From Eudorina sp. 2006-703-Eu-15 (taxonomy: Eukaryota > Chlorophyta > Chlorophyceae > Chlamydomonadales > Volvocaceae): 64,000 nt of DNA. The stretch spans positions 611,729-675,728 of the forward strand of contig BDSI01000013.1 in NCBI GenBank assembly GCA_003117195.1, given 5' to 3'. The position numbers and the translations under genes are program-made. Positions within the stretch are counted from its first letter, which is position 1. Each line of letters opens with the position of its first letter. The notes below the pieces were generated by a model, which searched no databases, was not told the DNA's origin, and saw nothing but the letters and a program-made list of their open reading frames with translations. Of this stretch, positions 21,101 through 32,400 are shown one piece after another.

Positions 21101-22659
21101 GAGGCGACGGCGATGGCGGGCTGGGCGACGGCGGCTCCGGAGACGGCGGTGGCGGAGGCGACGGCGATGGCGGGCTAGGCGACGGCGGCTCCGGCGACGG
21201 CGGTGGCGGAGGTGCCGGCGACGGCGGGCTCGGCGACGGCGGCTCTGGCGAAGGCGGTGGCGGAGGCGACGGCGATGGCGGACTGGGCGGCGACCGGGGC
21301 AACCGAGGCGTCGACTGCGGGCAGCAGGCACCGGTGCTGTTGTTGTTGTTGAACATGGCGATGCGGCAGAAGCCCGGCGCCGATGCCGTGGGCGGCTTGC
21401 AGAGCTCCTCCAGGGTATCGCACCCGGTGTCATTCTTCCCGGCCGTCAGGTTCAGGCAGATCTGGGTGCCGTTGCTGCCCAGCCCCAGGCCCAGGCTGGT
21501 GAGGCGCAGCACCACGGAGCCGGGCGGGCCCTGGTCGGCGAAGTAGAAGTTGGGGCCGACCGCTGTGGGGACGCCGTCGAGGGTGGCCTTGACGGTGGCG
21601 CTCTTGACGGCGCAGGCGGGGTACGTGTCGATCTGCGTGAGGGGGCCGGGGGGAGGAGAGAGTGGTGGGAAACGGCAGCTCAGGGCAAGGAACGTTTCTA
21701 CACGGCAGGAAATGCGAATGCGGAAATTCATGTTGGCGCTTTTGGTCTAGGTTATGGTTTAGGATCAGGTTCTAAAGTCTCATGTGTATGTCGAGTGCGC
21801 GTCCGCAGCGAGGGGTTTCCCGGGTGGGGGTTGCTGATTCACATGACAGCTGACACACCACCCGGACTTCGAAGGGTCCGTTTGAGGCTCGTGTGCCACA
21901 ACCACATCCGGTGTCCCGTATCTATCACGTGGCCCTCCCGGCAATAACACACATCGTGGATTCCATTTCTAAACACATCGGAAGGTGAAGGACGCGCTGA
22001 ATGCACGTCGTTGATCCTCACGGCAGCACCATCTCCAGGTCCCCACCACGACCTTCTTCACAGACACCACACTTTTCCGACAAAGCAACATGCACACAAT
22101 CATGCAATCGCACCTCGATCTTCTTCAGGTCGACTTTGCAGCAGGTGGAGTTGCAGGGCCTGACCAGCAGCGTGAAGCAGTACTGACCGCCGCCCTTGAC
22201 CACCACGGTGGGAGCCAGGCTGTAGGCCGACTGGCTCCGGTCGCAGCGGCAGTAGGGGAAGGTCACGAACTCGCCGGTCTGGATGCCCTCGGGGGGCCAA
22301 TCCACATCGACTTCTGCGAGTGCCGCCGGCAGAGTCCTGCCAGGCGTTCCACGAAGGCAAGGGGACAGGTGGGGGGTTGTTTTAGGTTGCTCCTTTGTAG
22401 GAACGAAGAAAGTTTTGGCCAAGGGAGAGCTGGTGAAGTCGGGAAAACATATTCATATTGTTTCAGGAAATGGGAACGATGTGCAGTGTCCTTGAAGGTG
22501 CAGGGCGAGCTGGAGCAAAGGCGAGCTGTGTGATCTAACAGCTGGGCAGTTTCGAAGTCGGACGAGGCGTAGATATCGTCGGAACCTGCGCACCAATTCT
22601 TACCATGCCAGGAACGACACCATAATGCAGAAATACTTTGATAATAAATTAAGTCTCAT
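15176..22659 (-). CDS. pherophorin-family protein with giant Ser/Pro rod (8 exons)
   Basis: Extracellular-matrix glycoprotein of two pherophorin domains separated by an extended hydroxyproline-type rod. Exons on the complement: 22659-22604, 22336-22114, 21632-17365, 17098-16969, 16585-16540, 16197-16090, 15728-15620, 15263-15176; they join in phase to 1,676 codons. Exon 1 gives [19 protein letters not shown]; with the start of exon 2 this is a signal peptide ending in Ala-Leu-Ala before EVDVDW. Domain 1 ([10 protein letters not shown] to NSTGACCP) leads into a rod of about 1,170 residues of SPxPP repeats (about 21300-17785), then CNVCIHI...EPNPFPNC and the second domain ([32 protein letters not shown]). 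The 108-nt exon appears to end at a GC donor. Borders and phases match the short-rod paralogue. The rod is expected to be hydroxylated and arabinosylated, as in other volvocine pherophorins. Confidence 0.9.
16785..16965. repeat. CACACCC minisatellite in pherophorin intron
   Basis: About 180 bp of cacaccccca-type units. On the transcript it is G-rich and begins within a few bases of the 5' splice site after the CNKTRG exon (donor at 16968). Confidence 0.95.
17785..21300 (-). repeat. coding tandem repeat of the pherophorin rod
   Basis: Nested repeats encode SPxPP motifs. Units with [17 protein letters not shown] dominate the N-terminal two thirds, and simpler SPPSPPPP units with occasional Glu follow. 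A higher-order unit of 582 bp is duplicated in tandem (see 20039-21202). Antisense and shifted frames stay open for hundreds of codons because of the three-base periodicity and are not genes. Confidence 0.93.
20039..21202. repeat. 582-bp higher-order repeat, two tandem copies
   Basis: 20039-20620 and 20621-21202 are near-identical. Each consists of a 318-bp and a 264-bp sub-block. Even rare variants are shared, such as the Gln codon that appears as a ggctgagg word on the plus strand near 20096 and 20678. This points to a recent unequal exchange or replication slippage event. Confidence 0.85.
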
Positions 22660-23689
22660 GTTGTCTGTTCCACCTTAAACTGTTGAGCGTCAATGTTAGG
22701 AGCCGCCAATAGAGGCGCTCCGTAATTGGCAACCCAGGATACATCATCACATTAAATAGTATCCCCCTCAAGGCATTGATCGCGTGGGAAATTTGCAGAG
22801 CTGGAGTTTCGCGCCCAACCGGCCAACCGACTTCCTGTTGTGAATGAATGTTCCCGTCGATGTGAACAATTTGAGCGCTTGCAGCATCCGCAAATCGATC
22901 GAAGATTATTAAGAACATGTTACCCATTCAGCTCCGCTCCAACTCGTGCGAGATGCGATGGCCTGTAATACCTGCAAAATCCTGAAATCTGACTTCGTGC
23001 ACGAAACACCCTTGCGAGCTGCAGACGCAATTTAAGTCCTGTAGATTCGCGTCCTATGAATTACATCAAAGCACGCCTGTAGAAGGCTCCAGAAAGCCTT
23101 GAAATCTTGGTACAGTTCCTGAAAGGAAATAGAAATGCTACTGCCGACCCGAAAACGGCCACCGGCGGTGCTTATCAGGAGAGAGACACCAGCGGGACCA
23201 ACTCAACACATACCACAATCAGGCAGCCACCGCACCACAATACAGCAAAGAGAGGAAAGGGCCCGAACCGCCGACGCAACCCACCATCCTAGCCCGCAGC
23301 GGGGCACCCCTTCATACGGGGCAAAGCCCACACTTCCCGGGTGCATCCGATGCACATGGATCAAGCTCAACACCGGGGGAGGCCTCGCACCTCACAAGCA
23401 CGCCATTATCCGGCCAGCGCACCACACCGGAATCCCCCCTCCTCCTCCGAGGAACCCATGCGGGGGAACCCCAACAGTCGGAATCTCGGAACCAACAGCG
23501 CGCCGCGCGCCCTGCCTGCTCAGCCGAAGGCCAGTCCCGGCGGCGAGGCCGGTCCCCCCGAGGGGGCCCCGCCATTACTCGCGAGGCCACGGCCATCAGC
23601 CCGCAGCCGGTTTCCGCGACCGCGACTGCCGTCAACACGATAGGGTTTCAAATAATCCCAGATTTTAGTGAGGGCGTCTTTTTTGGTTG
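22660..23689. other. promoter side of the long-rod pherophorin; no gene recognised
   Basis: The first 400 bp are AT-richer and should contain the pherophorin promoter. From about 23100 the DNA becomes GC-rich and repeat-like. Open frames at 23135-23668 (both strands) show no recognisable domain. Confidence 0.35.
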
Positions 23690-24041
23690 TGAATGAATGA
23701 ACGTTACAGCGGACCCCGAAAAGGGAATTATGGTGTGCTCATGTACACCTGGGCAAGCCCCTGCAGGCCCCACCGATAAGGCGGCAAGGCACCACCGGTG
23801 TACTTGTTAACCGTTACCAGGTGGACTCTGAGCCCCGACCGGGCGTTCCAACGGGCCCGGATAGCTCGTAGGCGCCTCATTTCATCAACCCCTACCAAGA
23901 ACTGCGCACCCATCCTCCATCACCCGCGGGGCGGTGGGAGGGCCGTGCAGCCATACCGGCCACAACATACCAGGTTACTAGTGCGCCCGAATTACCTCTC
24001 CTGGAAACCGCACCAGACCCGCCGAATCACTTGGCGGGGAG
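23690..24041 (-). repeat. body of putative SINE / dispersed repeat, copy B
   Basis: On the minus strand this runs from the tRNA-like head (24106-24041) to an ATTCATTC tail at about 23690. The internal 23806-24041 block is strongly similar to 29203-29433 (shared words include agctcgtaggcgcctcat and ccataccggccacaacatac). The tail block matches 11150-11240. Confidence 0.6.
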
Positions 24042-24106
24042 CGGGCTGGGATTCGAACGCGGGATCTCTGAACAGCATGCCAGCGCCTTTCCCATTAGAC
24101 GACCAT
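24041..24106 (-). repeat. tRNA-like head (A and B boxes) of a putative SINE
   Basis: The minus strand reads TCGTCTAATGGGAAAGGC (A-box-like), an anticodon-arm-like CTGGC...TCAG, then a CGTTCGAATCCC B box. The spacing and the CTAATGG-AAGGC start resemble tRNA-Arg-type genes. The acceptor and T stems do not pair well and no 3' terminator is evident. It is therefore read as a tRNA-derived SINE promoter, not a working tRNA. Confidence 0.55.
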
Positions 24107-24161
24107 TTGTTGTGGGCTTGTGGCCGATGTCCCAAGGCACCCCAGACGTTGACCCTGTCGC

Positions 24162-24298
24162 GGATCTCCCTCTCACGCGGATCTCCCTCTCACGTGGATC
24201 TCCCTCTCACGTGGATCTCCCTCTCACGTGGATCTCCCTCTCACGTGGATCTCCCTCTCACGTGGATCTCCCTCTCACGTGGATCTCCCTCTCACGTG
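24162..24298. repeat. 17-bp tandem repeat, about 8 copies
   Basis: Unit ggatctccctctcacgt, nearly perfect; the first junction has cgcgg instead of cgtgg. It is immediately beyond the tRNA-like head. The repeats are contiguous with no unique spacers, so this is a satellite and not a CRISPR array. Confidence 0.95.
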
Positions 24299-24299
24299 G

Positions 24300-25253
24300 G
24301 GACGCCGCGGCGTGGGGGGACAGGGGTCGCGCGCGCCGCCTCGCACACAGACCCGCACACACGCGCACGCCCAGCTCGGGCGCGTTATTACTCGCGGCCC
24401 AGATCTCTTATCACACGCACACATATCGTACAGTCATGGGTACGGGTCCATCGAGAACCATCAGCCCATCACGGTCGTCAAGGCACCAGGGTTAACCCAA
24501 CCCATCACGGTCGTCACACCACCCACTCCGGCAGCCACTGTTCGCCGTAAGTAAACTTCCTATCGAACTCGTGCTCACCTTACCCCACGATAAACCGTGG
24601 AGCAACTAAGCTCCCAGGTACCGACCGGGTCGGTTCCATCCAGGTGGTGTGGTTCAGCAGCCGGGTCGGGTCCGGTCAAGTGTACGGTAATTGTGTATAT
24701 TTTATGTGCCGTACACACGCGTGTACGGCCGTGCTTTTCTCCTTGATAACACTCGTGCACACGGGTCTCTTATCTCAACACACACGCGGCCTCCGCAGGT
24801 CAGCGGTTCACCAGCGATCACCCCCTCGCCACCTCGCGCGGCTGCCCACGCACATCTATGCTTACTGTTCCGCCATCGCGGAGGCACCCCGCCGGTCTGC
24901 CGCCATCATCACCACCACCACATCAAACCAGAAGCGCTACGACTGCCACTGTTACTGTTACTCCTACTGCTGCCTCTATATTTGTTGTCGCTTGTATCCC
25001 TTTACCCTGCCTCTATCCGAACAGGGACGATGCCTGTCGTTGATTGCGTGATATGCAGGACAGGGAGGGAGGGAGGGAGGGAGGGAGGGAGAGCAAAATG
25101 CGTACGACACTAAAGACTAAACGGGCGCGCAAAGCACGCCAGCCGCACTCAGTCGCGCCCGGGATTCAGATCGTGGAGACTTTGCGCCCCATGGACCGCG
25201 CCTCTCGCCGCGCCTCCTACACTGGGTGGTGCACTGATTATCCGACATGCCAT
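24300..25253. other. intergenic, microsatellites only
   Basis: No supported exon. Contains Arg/His-rich shadow frames and a (GGGA)n run at about 25062-25092. It should include the 3' UTR of the minus-strand ankyrin-like gene. Confidence 0.4.
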
Positions 25254-28200
25254 CTACTGGATGGCGCAACGCTTCCACTTGGCACTGTACGGCGCCGGTA
25301 CGGGCATGGGCTTGACAAGCGGTCCGGAGTCCCGATCTGGTGCAAGTGGCGGCTGCTGGTGCTGGTGCTGGTTCTGGTTCTCGTTCTGCCCACCCTTACC
25401 AGGCACTCGTTGCTGTCGCTGCCCCTCCGCCTCCACTGCTGCCGTCGTCATCGGCTGCCGCGGCGGTTGCAGCGCTTCCCCGAGCTCGTTCCCCTCCTCA
25501 TGATGATGTCGCTGTTGCTGCTGCAGTCGTGGCCCTGAGGCGGCGCCCGCCTGTACCGACGCACCTTCCGCCGGCTGCTGCGACGGCAGCGGCGGGGCCA
25601 GCGGCGGCGACGGCGGCGGCGACGGCGGTGCTACCTGCAGTACTCCACCGGCTCTTCCCTCCCCCGGCGACGGCTCCAGTTTTGGATCGGGTACGAACGA
25701 ACGCGTGGCTGACGGGGCCTTATCAGGGGCTGCCACCACTTGAAACCCTGACCCGTCGTGGCCTGGCCTCACCGCCCCAGCAGCGACCCTCGGCGACGAC
25801 ACCGCCATCTCCACGCCCCGTCGCCGCTGCCCCGCCGCCGCCGCCGCCGCGGCGGCCGTCCTCTTGATCCGCATCAAAGCTTTCGTCATCACCTCTGCCG
25901 CCACCTTTGCCACCGCCGCCATTGCCGCTGCTGCGGCCGCCGCCACTGCCGTTGATTGCGGTCCCCCCGTCCGGGTCGACCTCAAATGAGGCGTCTTGGC
26001 GCGCTCAGCTCCGCCGTCATCGCCCTCCCGCTTCCCCGCTCCAGCAACCGCCTCCCCAGGTTGTGCCGTTGCACCATTCTGCGTCGGCGGCGGCGCTGCC
26101 ACCCCCACGACAGGCGCCGGCGCCTGGTTCGTAATGCGGACTGCAGCCTGCTTCTTGGCCTCCACCACCCACTCGAGCACCTTCGCTGCATTGTCCTTGC
26201 GCCCCCGGGCCGCATCCTCCGCCTTCCCCCAGTCGACCGGGCAACCCTCCTCCACCAGACGAAGCAGCAGCTTCAGATGGCACTCCCGTTGTCGTACGCA
26301 GGCGCTGAACACCTCACCAGAGCGACCCCAAGAGCAGCCCAGCTGTGCCAGCAGTCCGATCATGGCCAGGTCGCCGTTCTCGCACGCCTTGATGTACGGC
26401 TGACCGGTCTCCTGTACGGCACCATGCGCAGGCGGGTTGAGGGTTTTATGGGGTTCAAGGTTCGGGTCAGAATTCGGGGTGGGCGATGCGCGTCACTCAA
26501 GCCAGGCGAATGGTGGTGGGCGGGGCAGGGCGTACGTGACATCGAAGGTCCATAATTGACACCCATCAGGCTGGGTTCAGGGTTATTCGTATCAAGCCAT
26601 CAGGCTCCGGCCTTGGGGGGAAGGATCCGGCCGCAGGTTAGCACCCGCGGGCTCTGGCAGCCTGAGGGAATCGTATCTACGCGTTGCATCTTGCAGGAGA
26701 GACGTTCCAGTGACACCTCGGATCGTTCCAGATGCCACTGTCACAGGCACATTTCCGCCTCCTGCGACATAATGAGTCTGTCACTTGGAGTTTTCGGTCC
26801 GATCCCACCCCACACGGGCCGGGTCGGTCCCTGCACGTGTCCCTGGGCTGCCTCACCCCTTGGGTCCCCGCAGATCGCTGCCTCCCCATTGCAGCCGTGC
26901 CGTGCCCCAGGGACTAGGGCACCCGGCGGGCCGCCATGTCACAGGCGGCCCAGCGCCTCGCGGACATCTATAGCCCCCTCGCACCGCCTCACCGGCATGG
27001 GACATTTTCGCTCCAACAGGTGGCGGACCACCGCTTCATTGCCACTTCGGACCGCGTCGTTGAAGAGCGTGTCCGGCATCGTGTACGACGCCAAGTCACC
27101 GTCACGGCGCTTCTCGAGCATGGCCGTCAGCACCGTCAGGCTCCCCGACTTGGCACCGTACGGCAGAAAGGACTCGATGCTCTCGTCTAGATGCTTCTCG
27201 ATGTACCAGAGGATCACGTCCCGGTGGCCGCACGAAAACACAAACCATGAGGAGTACGGCGCCAGTCTAACGCCGGCGTCGTACAACATCTCAAGGACCT
27301 CCAGCCGGTGCGCATGTCGTACGGCAGCAAAGGCGGCGGCGGCGTCGACTGGAAGCCGCTCCGCCAGCATGTACTTGAGCGCCTCGACGCGCCCCTTGCC
27401 CGCGGCCTTTGCAGCCGCACAGGCGCCGATCGGGTAGCCTCGCTGCCGCAGCCACGCGAGCCGCTCGCGCGCGTCGGGCCGCTGCGCGGCCGCGGCGGCG
27501 ACGGCAGCCGTGGCCGCCTCCTCGGTACGACAACCCAGGCTCTCCGTCCACTCCACCTTGTCGGCCCAATCGGATGTACGGCAGCCCGCCGCGGCCGCCA
27601 GGATGTCGGAACGCACATCAGCGTCCAGCCGGCGGACGATGAGCTCGGCGCCGTCGTGGTGGTGCGCCCATGCGTCGTACAGGTTCCGGAGCTCGGTCAG
27701 CTCGAAACCGTCGAGTGCGTCGAGGAACAGCCGTCGGAAATTGACGCGACGCCCCGACGCGAGGGGGCTGCTCAGGAGCGCCTCCACGGCCCCACGTCGG
27801 CCGCCGCGGACCGCTGCCCGCACGGCGCCGAAGTCCCAGGCCGCGATGCGCTGACTCAGCAGCCACTGGCAGATCTCGACCTGGCCCGCCTCGGCCGCCA
27901 CGCTGAGCGGCTCCGAGCCGAGGGGGAAGCTGTTCTGCCACAGCCAGATGCACACGAGCAGCTGTCCGGCTTTGGCGGCTTCCTCCCAGACGCGGCCGCT
28001 GGGGAGGCAGCCGGCGGCTTGGATCGCGAGTTTAAGGTTCTCGATGTCTCCGGCGGCCGCCACGAGTCGGATGAGCTTGATACGGTTACGGAGACGAAAT
28101 TTCGAGACGGCGCCGGGTTGGAGCCAGTGCCATGCGAAAGCGTGGCCCGGACATGGCTGGGACAGCCGCACCCGCCTGTGCTCCTGCTTGCTGAAATGCG

Positions 28201-28324
28201 CGGCCGTGGCCTTGTTGGTGAGTCTGAGTGTGCAGGCGATGTCGTTGGGTGGCAGGAAGTCCGCGATGCGCTCCACAATTTCGGGTCGCCAGATGTGGCC
28301 GCTGACCCTGGGCTTGGCTGCCAT
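25254..28324 (-). CDS. F-box-like / ankyrin-like repeat protein (2 exons)
   Basis: Exons on the complement are 28324-26993 and 26399-25254, joined in phase 0 at GTGAGG...GGTCAG; 825 aa. Residues about 9-42 (IWRPEIVERIADFL, then TLRLTNKATAAHF) look like a divergent F-box. The next 400 residues are degenerate ankyrin-like helical repeats, e.g. SVAAEAGQVEICQWLLSQ and AVRSGNEAVVRHLLERK. The repeats cross the splice junction into exon 2 (KACENGDLAMIGLLAQLGC, LLLRLVEEGCPVDWGKA), which supports the join. The remaining C-terminus is low complexity (poly-Ala, PPSPPPSPP, Gln/His-rich). F-box plus ankyrin-type proteins usually recruit substrates to SCF ubiquitin ligases; the partner cannot be inferred. 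The family is expanded in volvocine algae. Confidence 0.82.
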
Positions 28325-29202
28325 ATGAGGATGGTTCCGTGGATAAACCGATACTAGTATGACCAACAACCCGACAACATGATCAGATTTAAGATGTTAA
28401 AGCGCCCTGCTTTGAGCGCGCAACGAAGTGGAGACGCGGCACCCCATCGCGGGAACAGCTGCATCCCTGCTATCTACAATGGGACTATGTCTTATTAAAG
28501 GTCAGTGCTTGTGTATTGAACGCTTCAGTGCCCGTAAACCGCGATGCGGCAGGTGTAAGAGTTACTAAAACTAGTAGAATCACTGGGCTTTTCCACCAGT
28601 CCTCTATTGTTTTCGCACTGGACAGAAACAGTATCAAATAATTGCTTTACATCAGCGCGACGCTGTTTTGAGGGTTTTGAGGCGGACGTGACACATCTAC
28701 AATACCGTACATCGCAACGCGCTCGATTGATTATTGTTCAAGAAAACATCAATAACGGAGCTCTTAATTATACAATACGGTACTTGCCTTGGTAAGGAAA
28801 ACCCCCTGGTCACGTCGTACGGGATATGCCGCACAAATCTTGCGAGCATACTGAGACGATACAGGGCCCGCAGCTTGGAAAGGCTGTCCCAACTGCACGC
28901 AGCAATGGATTCAAGTGCTTCGCAGATGTTCGCGACGCGGGCTGTGCCTGGCTGTGCAAGTGCTGGGCAGGCGCTCCCTGCACGCACGATGAGCAGGACA
29001 CATTTTTCCCAGGGCGCGGAGCTGACGGTTAACGCGTTAAACCCCGCCTTCACACGCGGATCTGACGGTTAACCCCACCTTTCCGCCCGTCGCGGCATGC
29101 TGCCGTATCAGTTCGCTATCTTCACGCCACTGCATTCACCCGGCCTGTCGCCTTTTAGTGGCCAACGGCTACAGTGGAACCCACACGCGGGGTTGGTTCT
29201 AA
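28325..29202. other. intergenic, nothing recognised
   Basis: Upstream of the ankyrin-like gene, so probably its promoter and 5' UTR. No other supported feature. Confidence 0.4.
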
Positions 29203-29433
29203 TGTAACCGTTACAAGGCGGACCCGTATCCCGACCGGGTGTTCCGACGGGCCCATCCAGATAGCTCGTAGGCGCCTCATCTCAACCCCTACCAAGGACT
29301 GCGCACTCATCCTCCAGCACCCGCGGGGGGGGGTTCATGCAGCCATACCGGCCACAACATACCAGGTTACCAGCGCGCCAGAATTGCCTCTCCTGGAAAC
29401 CGCGCCAGACCGGCCGAATCACATGGCGGGGAG
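29203..29433 (-). repeat. dispersed repeat, copy C
   Basis: Roughly 85-90% similar by eye to 23806-24041. Similarity stops sharply after the ggcggggag word, where copy B continues into its tRNA-like head. Copy C therefore lacks the head, or belongs to a related family with another 5' end. Confidence 0.75.
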
Positions 29434-32400
29434 GGAACCGGGACCGCTGACCCGGGCTGACCCTCGGGACGGAGCTCGTTGGCTGTCAGAATCTGATTGC
29501 CACCTCAGCAACGAATCGTCGGGCACATCAGGGCATCTCCGTGCGATGACTGCAAACAGCGCACTCAGCGCATCTTTGCAACTGGTTTACAAAGTAAATT
29601 TATTGCATGAATGCCGCAGTCGCGGCATCGCACGGTTTACCGTGTCCCGACTGTCGTACCCATCATTACACCGTACGGAAGTCCCCAAAGGTCGAGAGCA
29701 ACGCGCCCAGAGCCCTCGGATGATGCCATGCGACATGTGTATGTTGGGGGCCCCCTCCCTACGCCAAGCACATGGAGCTGGCGCCTCCACCTCCAGCGCG
29801 GTCGCCCCACAGGCCAGGCCAGGCCGGCGGCAGCGGCTGTACAAACCGGCTGACCCCGGCTCGCCGCCCTCATGCGGCCCCATCCAACCAACGCAACCGA
29901 CCGGCCGGGGACGAAGGCACCGCTGCAAGGCTCCGCCCGCAAACCCCCCTCCGCCGATGGCGCGGGTGAGTACTACGTTCTCGATAATTTGTGCTGTCTG
30001 GGGTGTGGTCCGTCCTCGTGCTGTCGCGCGTTGGTTGGTCCGGGATGGGTCCGGCGGCGACGCGGTCGCCCGAGGTAACAGTGAGCGCACAATCCAGGTA
30101 TGTATGGTAAGTAACTTGGGTCGCGTATTGACTCCTGTGCCACGTATCGGTTCCCCAATCCATACCCCCTCCGCCCCGCGTATCCCTTCCCTGCAAAAAG
30201 CTATATAGTGCCGGCAACATCGGCGCCCACGTTGCCGACCGTTCGCGAATGCCCTCGACCAGTACGGATGATCTGCACACGCACGCGAAATGAATGCCCG
30301 GCACCGTCCGCGCTGCACACCGCACCACGGTGACGTGGGCCAGTGCGCAGGGCTGGCAGTGCGTCAATCGAGCAGCGCTGCCGCTGCCGCGCGTACGTCA
30401 CTCTCCCCACACGGCGTTCCCCGCCCCCTCCCCGCGTCACCCCTCGCCGCTCCAGGGTCGGGGCAGTGGGTCGGGCAGTATCCACCGTGTCGGCAGCGCA
30501 GCCGGCCGCGGCCGCGGCAGCAGCGGCGCCTCGTGACGCGAGCGCGCGCACGTGTGTCGCTGGGCCCCCTGCATGCCTTTTTGTGTGTGCATCACAGTGC
30601 GTATATACGGCCTCAAGAATTGAAATCCGTCTCTCCACACGTCTTCGCTTCGACGGATGTTATTGCGGGAGGGATGCTCATGTTGGTCACTAGATACAGG
30701 TTGTGGACGGCGCCGCCGCCCCACGGGATGTCGGGTTCATCGCAGCCGCACACCCGCGCGTCACCACAGCCGGCTGCCACTCACCAGCGGTGAGAGCCCC
30801 ACCCAGCTCACCACCAAGCTCCTCCCCCATAGTTCGTAACATGACAGGCGCTGCAGTCCTGAAGGACCACGCGAGAGAGAGCGCCGCGCAGCGCCGTACC
30901 GCCGTACCGTTTCGTACCTTCACAGACCATCGAACCCGCCGCCGCCTAGAACCCACACGAGAACCCACACGGGGGGCGGACAGCCCGAGGGTCTCTTCGG
31001 CGGCATCCCGCGCTTGCGAAGATTGTCTTTGGGTGGCCCGCCGACGCTTCGGCCGTACTTGAGCGCGCTGATCAGCACGAACGCAGCACGTCGGAAGGTC
31101 CGACAGAAGTCCCGCCCGAGCAGTGATGGCGGCGTTGCTGGCTGCCGGGCATGGCTCGGACGCGCCCCCTTTCCCCGCGAAACAAACAACAGTTGCACGT
31201 CCGCCCTTCTCTTGTCTGCCGATGTACACGGACGCCGCATGGTCGGTAGGCTGCGCAGCCACCAGCTCGGAGCAGAGCCAAGGTCACACAGGCCTAGTCA
31301 GCTGTGGCCACCGCAGCCGAACCCGCGTAATACAGTCCAGTCGAGTCCAGTCCAGTCCAGATACCGTTCAGACCAGTACCCGCCCACAACCCAGGCTGTA
31401 TAACTGCGTTTGGTGCCCAGAGAAGGACGGGGCCACTCCGTACACTCTGTAACAGGGCTTCCCCATCACCCGGGCTATCCGCTGCCACATCAATGCGAAC
31501 ACACGGAGCGGGAAGGAGCGGGAGCCCCTCACGGTGGGCCCCCATGGCGCGCGGACCCCAGACGCCGCCGTCGGACGTCCCGCTCGCCTTCACAACCCTC
31601 CGCCCCCAACAGATGCCGCACACGCGGCAGACGGGCATCGAGCCCTGCCGCCAGCTTAATACCTCGTTGGGGGCGCCGCTTTGCATTCCATCGAACGCTG
31701 CTCTCATCCTCTCGCTCAGTGATGCATCAAACTATGAAAATTGCAATTCCCGACACAGCCCACTTTGCCATGTGACGGGCTGCTGTTGGGGGACCGTATG
31801 TCCTCTGCGGGGCGCAGCCCTGGAGCCTTCGACCTCCGCGGCAGTGACGGCACATGCGGTGGCCTGCGAAGCAACGCGGGGGGCGCCCTCGCGGCGCCGC
31901 CCCGCGCCGCACAGGTACACACGACCCGACAGACACACAGTAGTTCACGCACCGAGAACGTCCGTGCAAGCAACACCCACAACCAACAACAATGCCGCCT
32001 GGAACTCACCCACAGTCAGCGGTCAGGAACCGTCGAACAATTGAAGAGCCATCCCCTAGTCGAGCTCACCCCGCGGGCAAACAATACCACACAACGGACG
32101 CCGCGCCACCCACACAACGGACGCCGCGCCACCCACACCGTCTATGGGGATGGCCGCCACCACATGGACCCGGAAGCTCTGTGCAACGCAGGGGGTGCGC
32201 CAGGAACCATTCGAAGGGCTGCTGGGCCCTGCGGGAGGACCGCGCGCCCGTACATCATCCTGCGCGGAGGGCGCGCGCCGTCATATAATACATCACCTCG
32301 CCAAGTCAAACGCGCTTCCGACACCGCCAACCGACGCAGCTCCGGTAAGGGCGACTGGAAATCCATCCAACCACAGCCCGTGCCATTCATGTTACGTCAG

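Noticed and set aside
17669..21433. Arg/His-rich 1,254-codon frame on the minus strand
   Set aside because: It is the pherophorin rod read in another frame; three-base periodicity removes stops. The SPxPP frame links to conserved domains at both ends.
24041..24106. Functional tRNA gene on the minus strand
   Set aside because: A and B boxes are good, but acceptor and T stems do not pair and it continues into a dispersed repeat; a SINE head fits better.
24162..24298. CRISPR-like array of short repeats
   Set aside because: Units are contiguous 17-mers without unique spacers, in a eukaryotic nuclear genome; it is a satellite.
29587..30318. 243-codon minus-strand frame
   Set aside because: No recognised domain, no supported start or splice partner, in repeat-like GC-rich DNA.
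30690..31262. 190-codon minus-strand frame with Arg-rich middle
   Set aside because: No domain or splice-supported continuation; composition matches the surrounding non-coding DNA.
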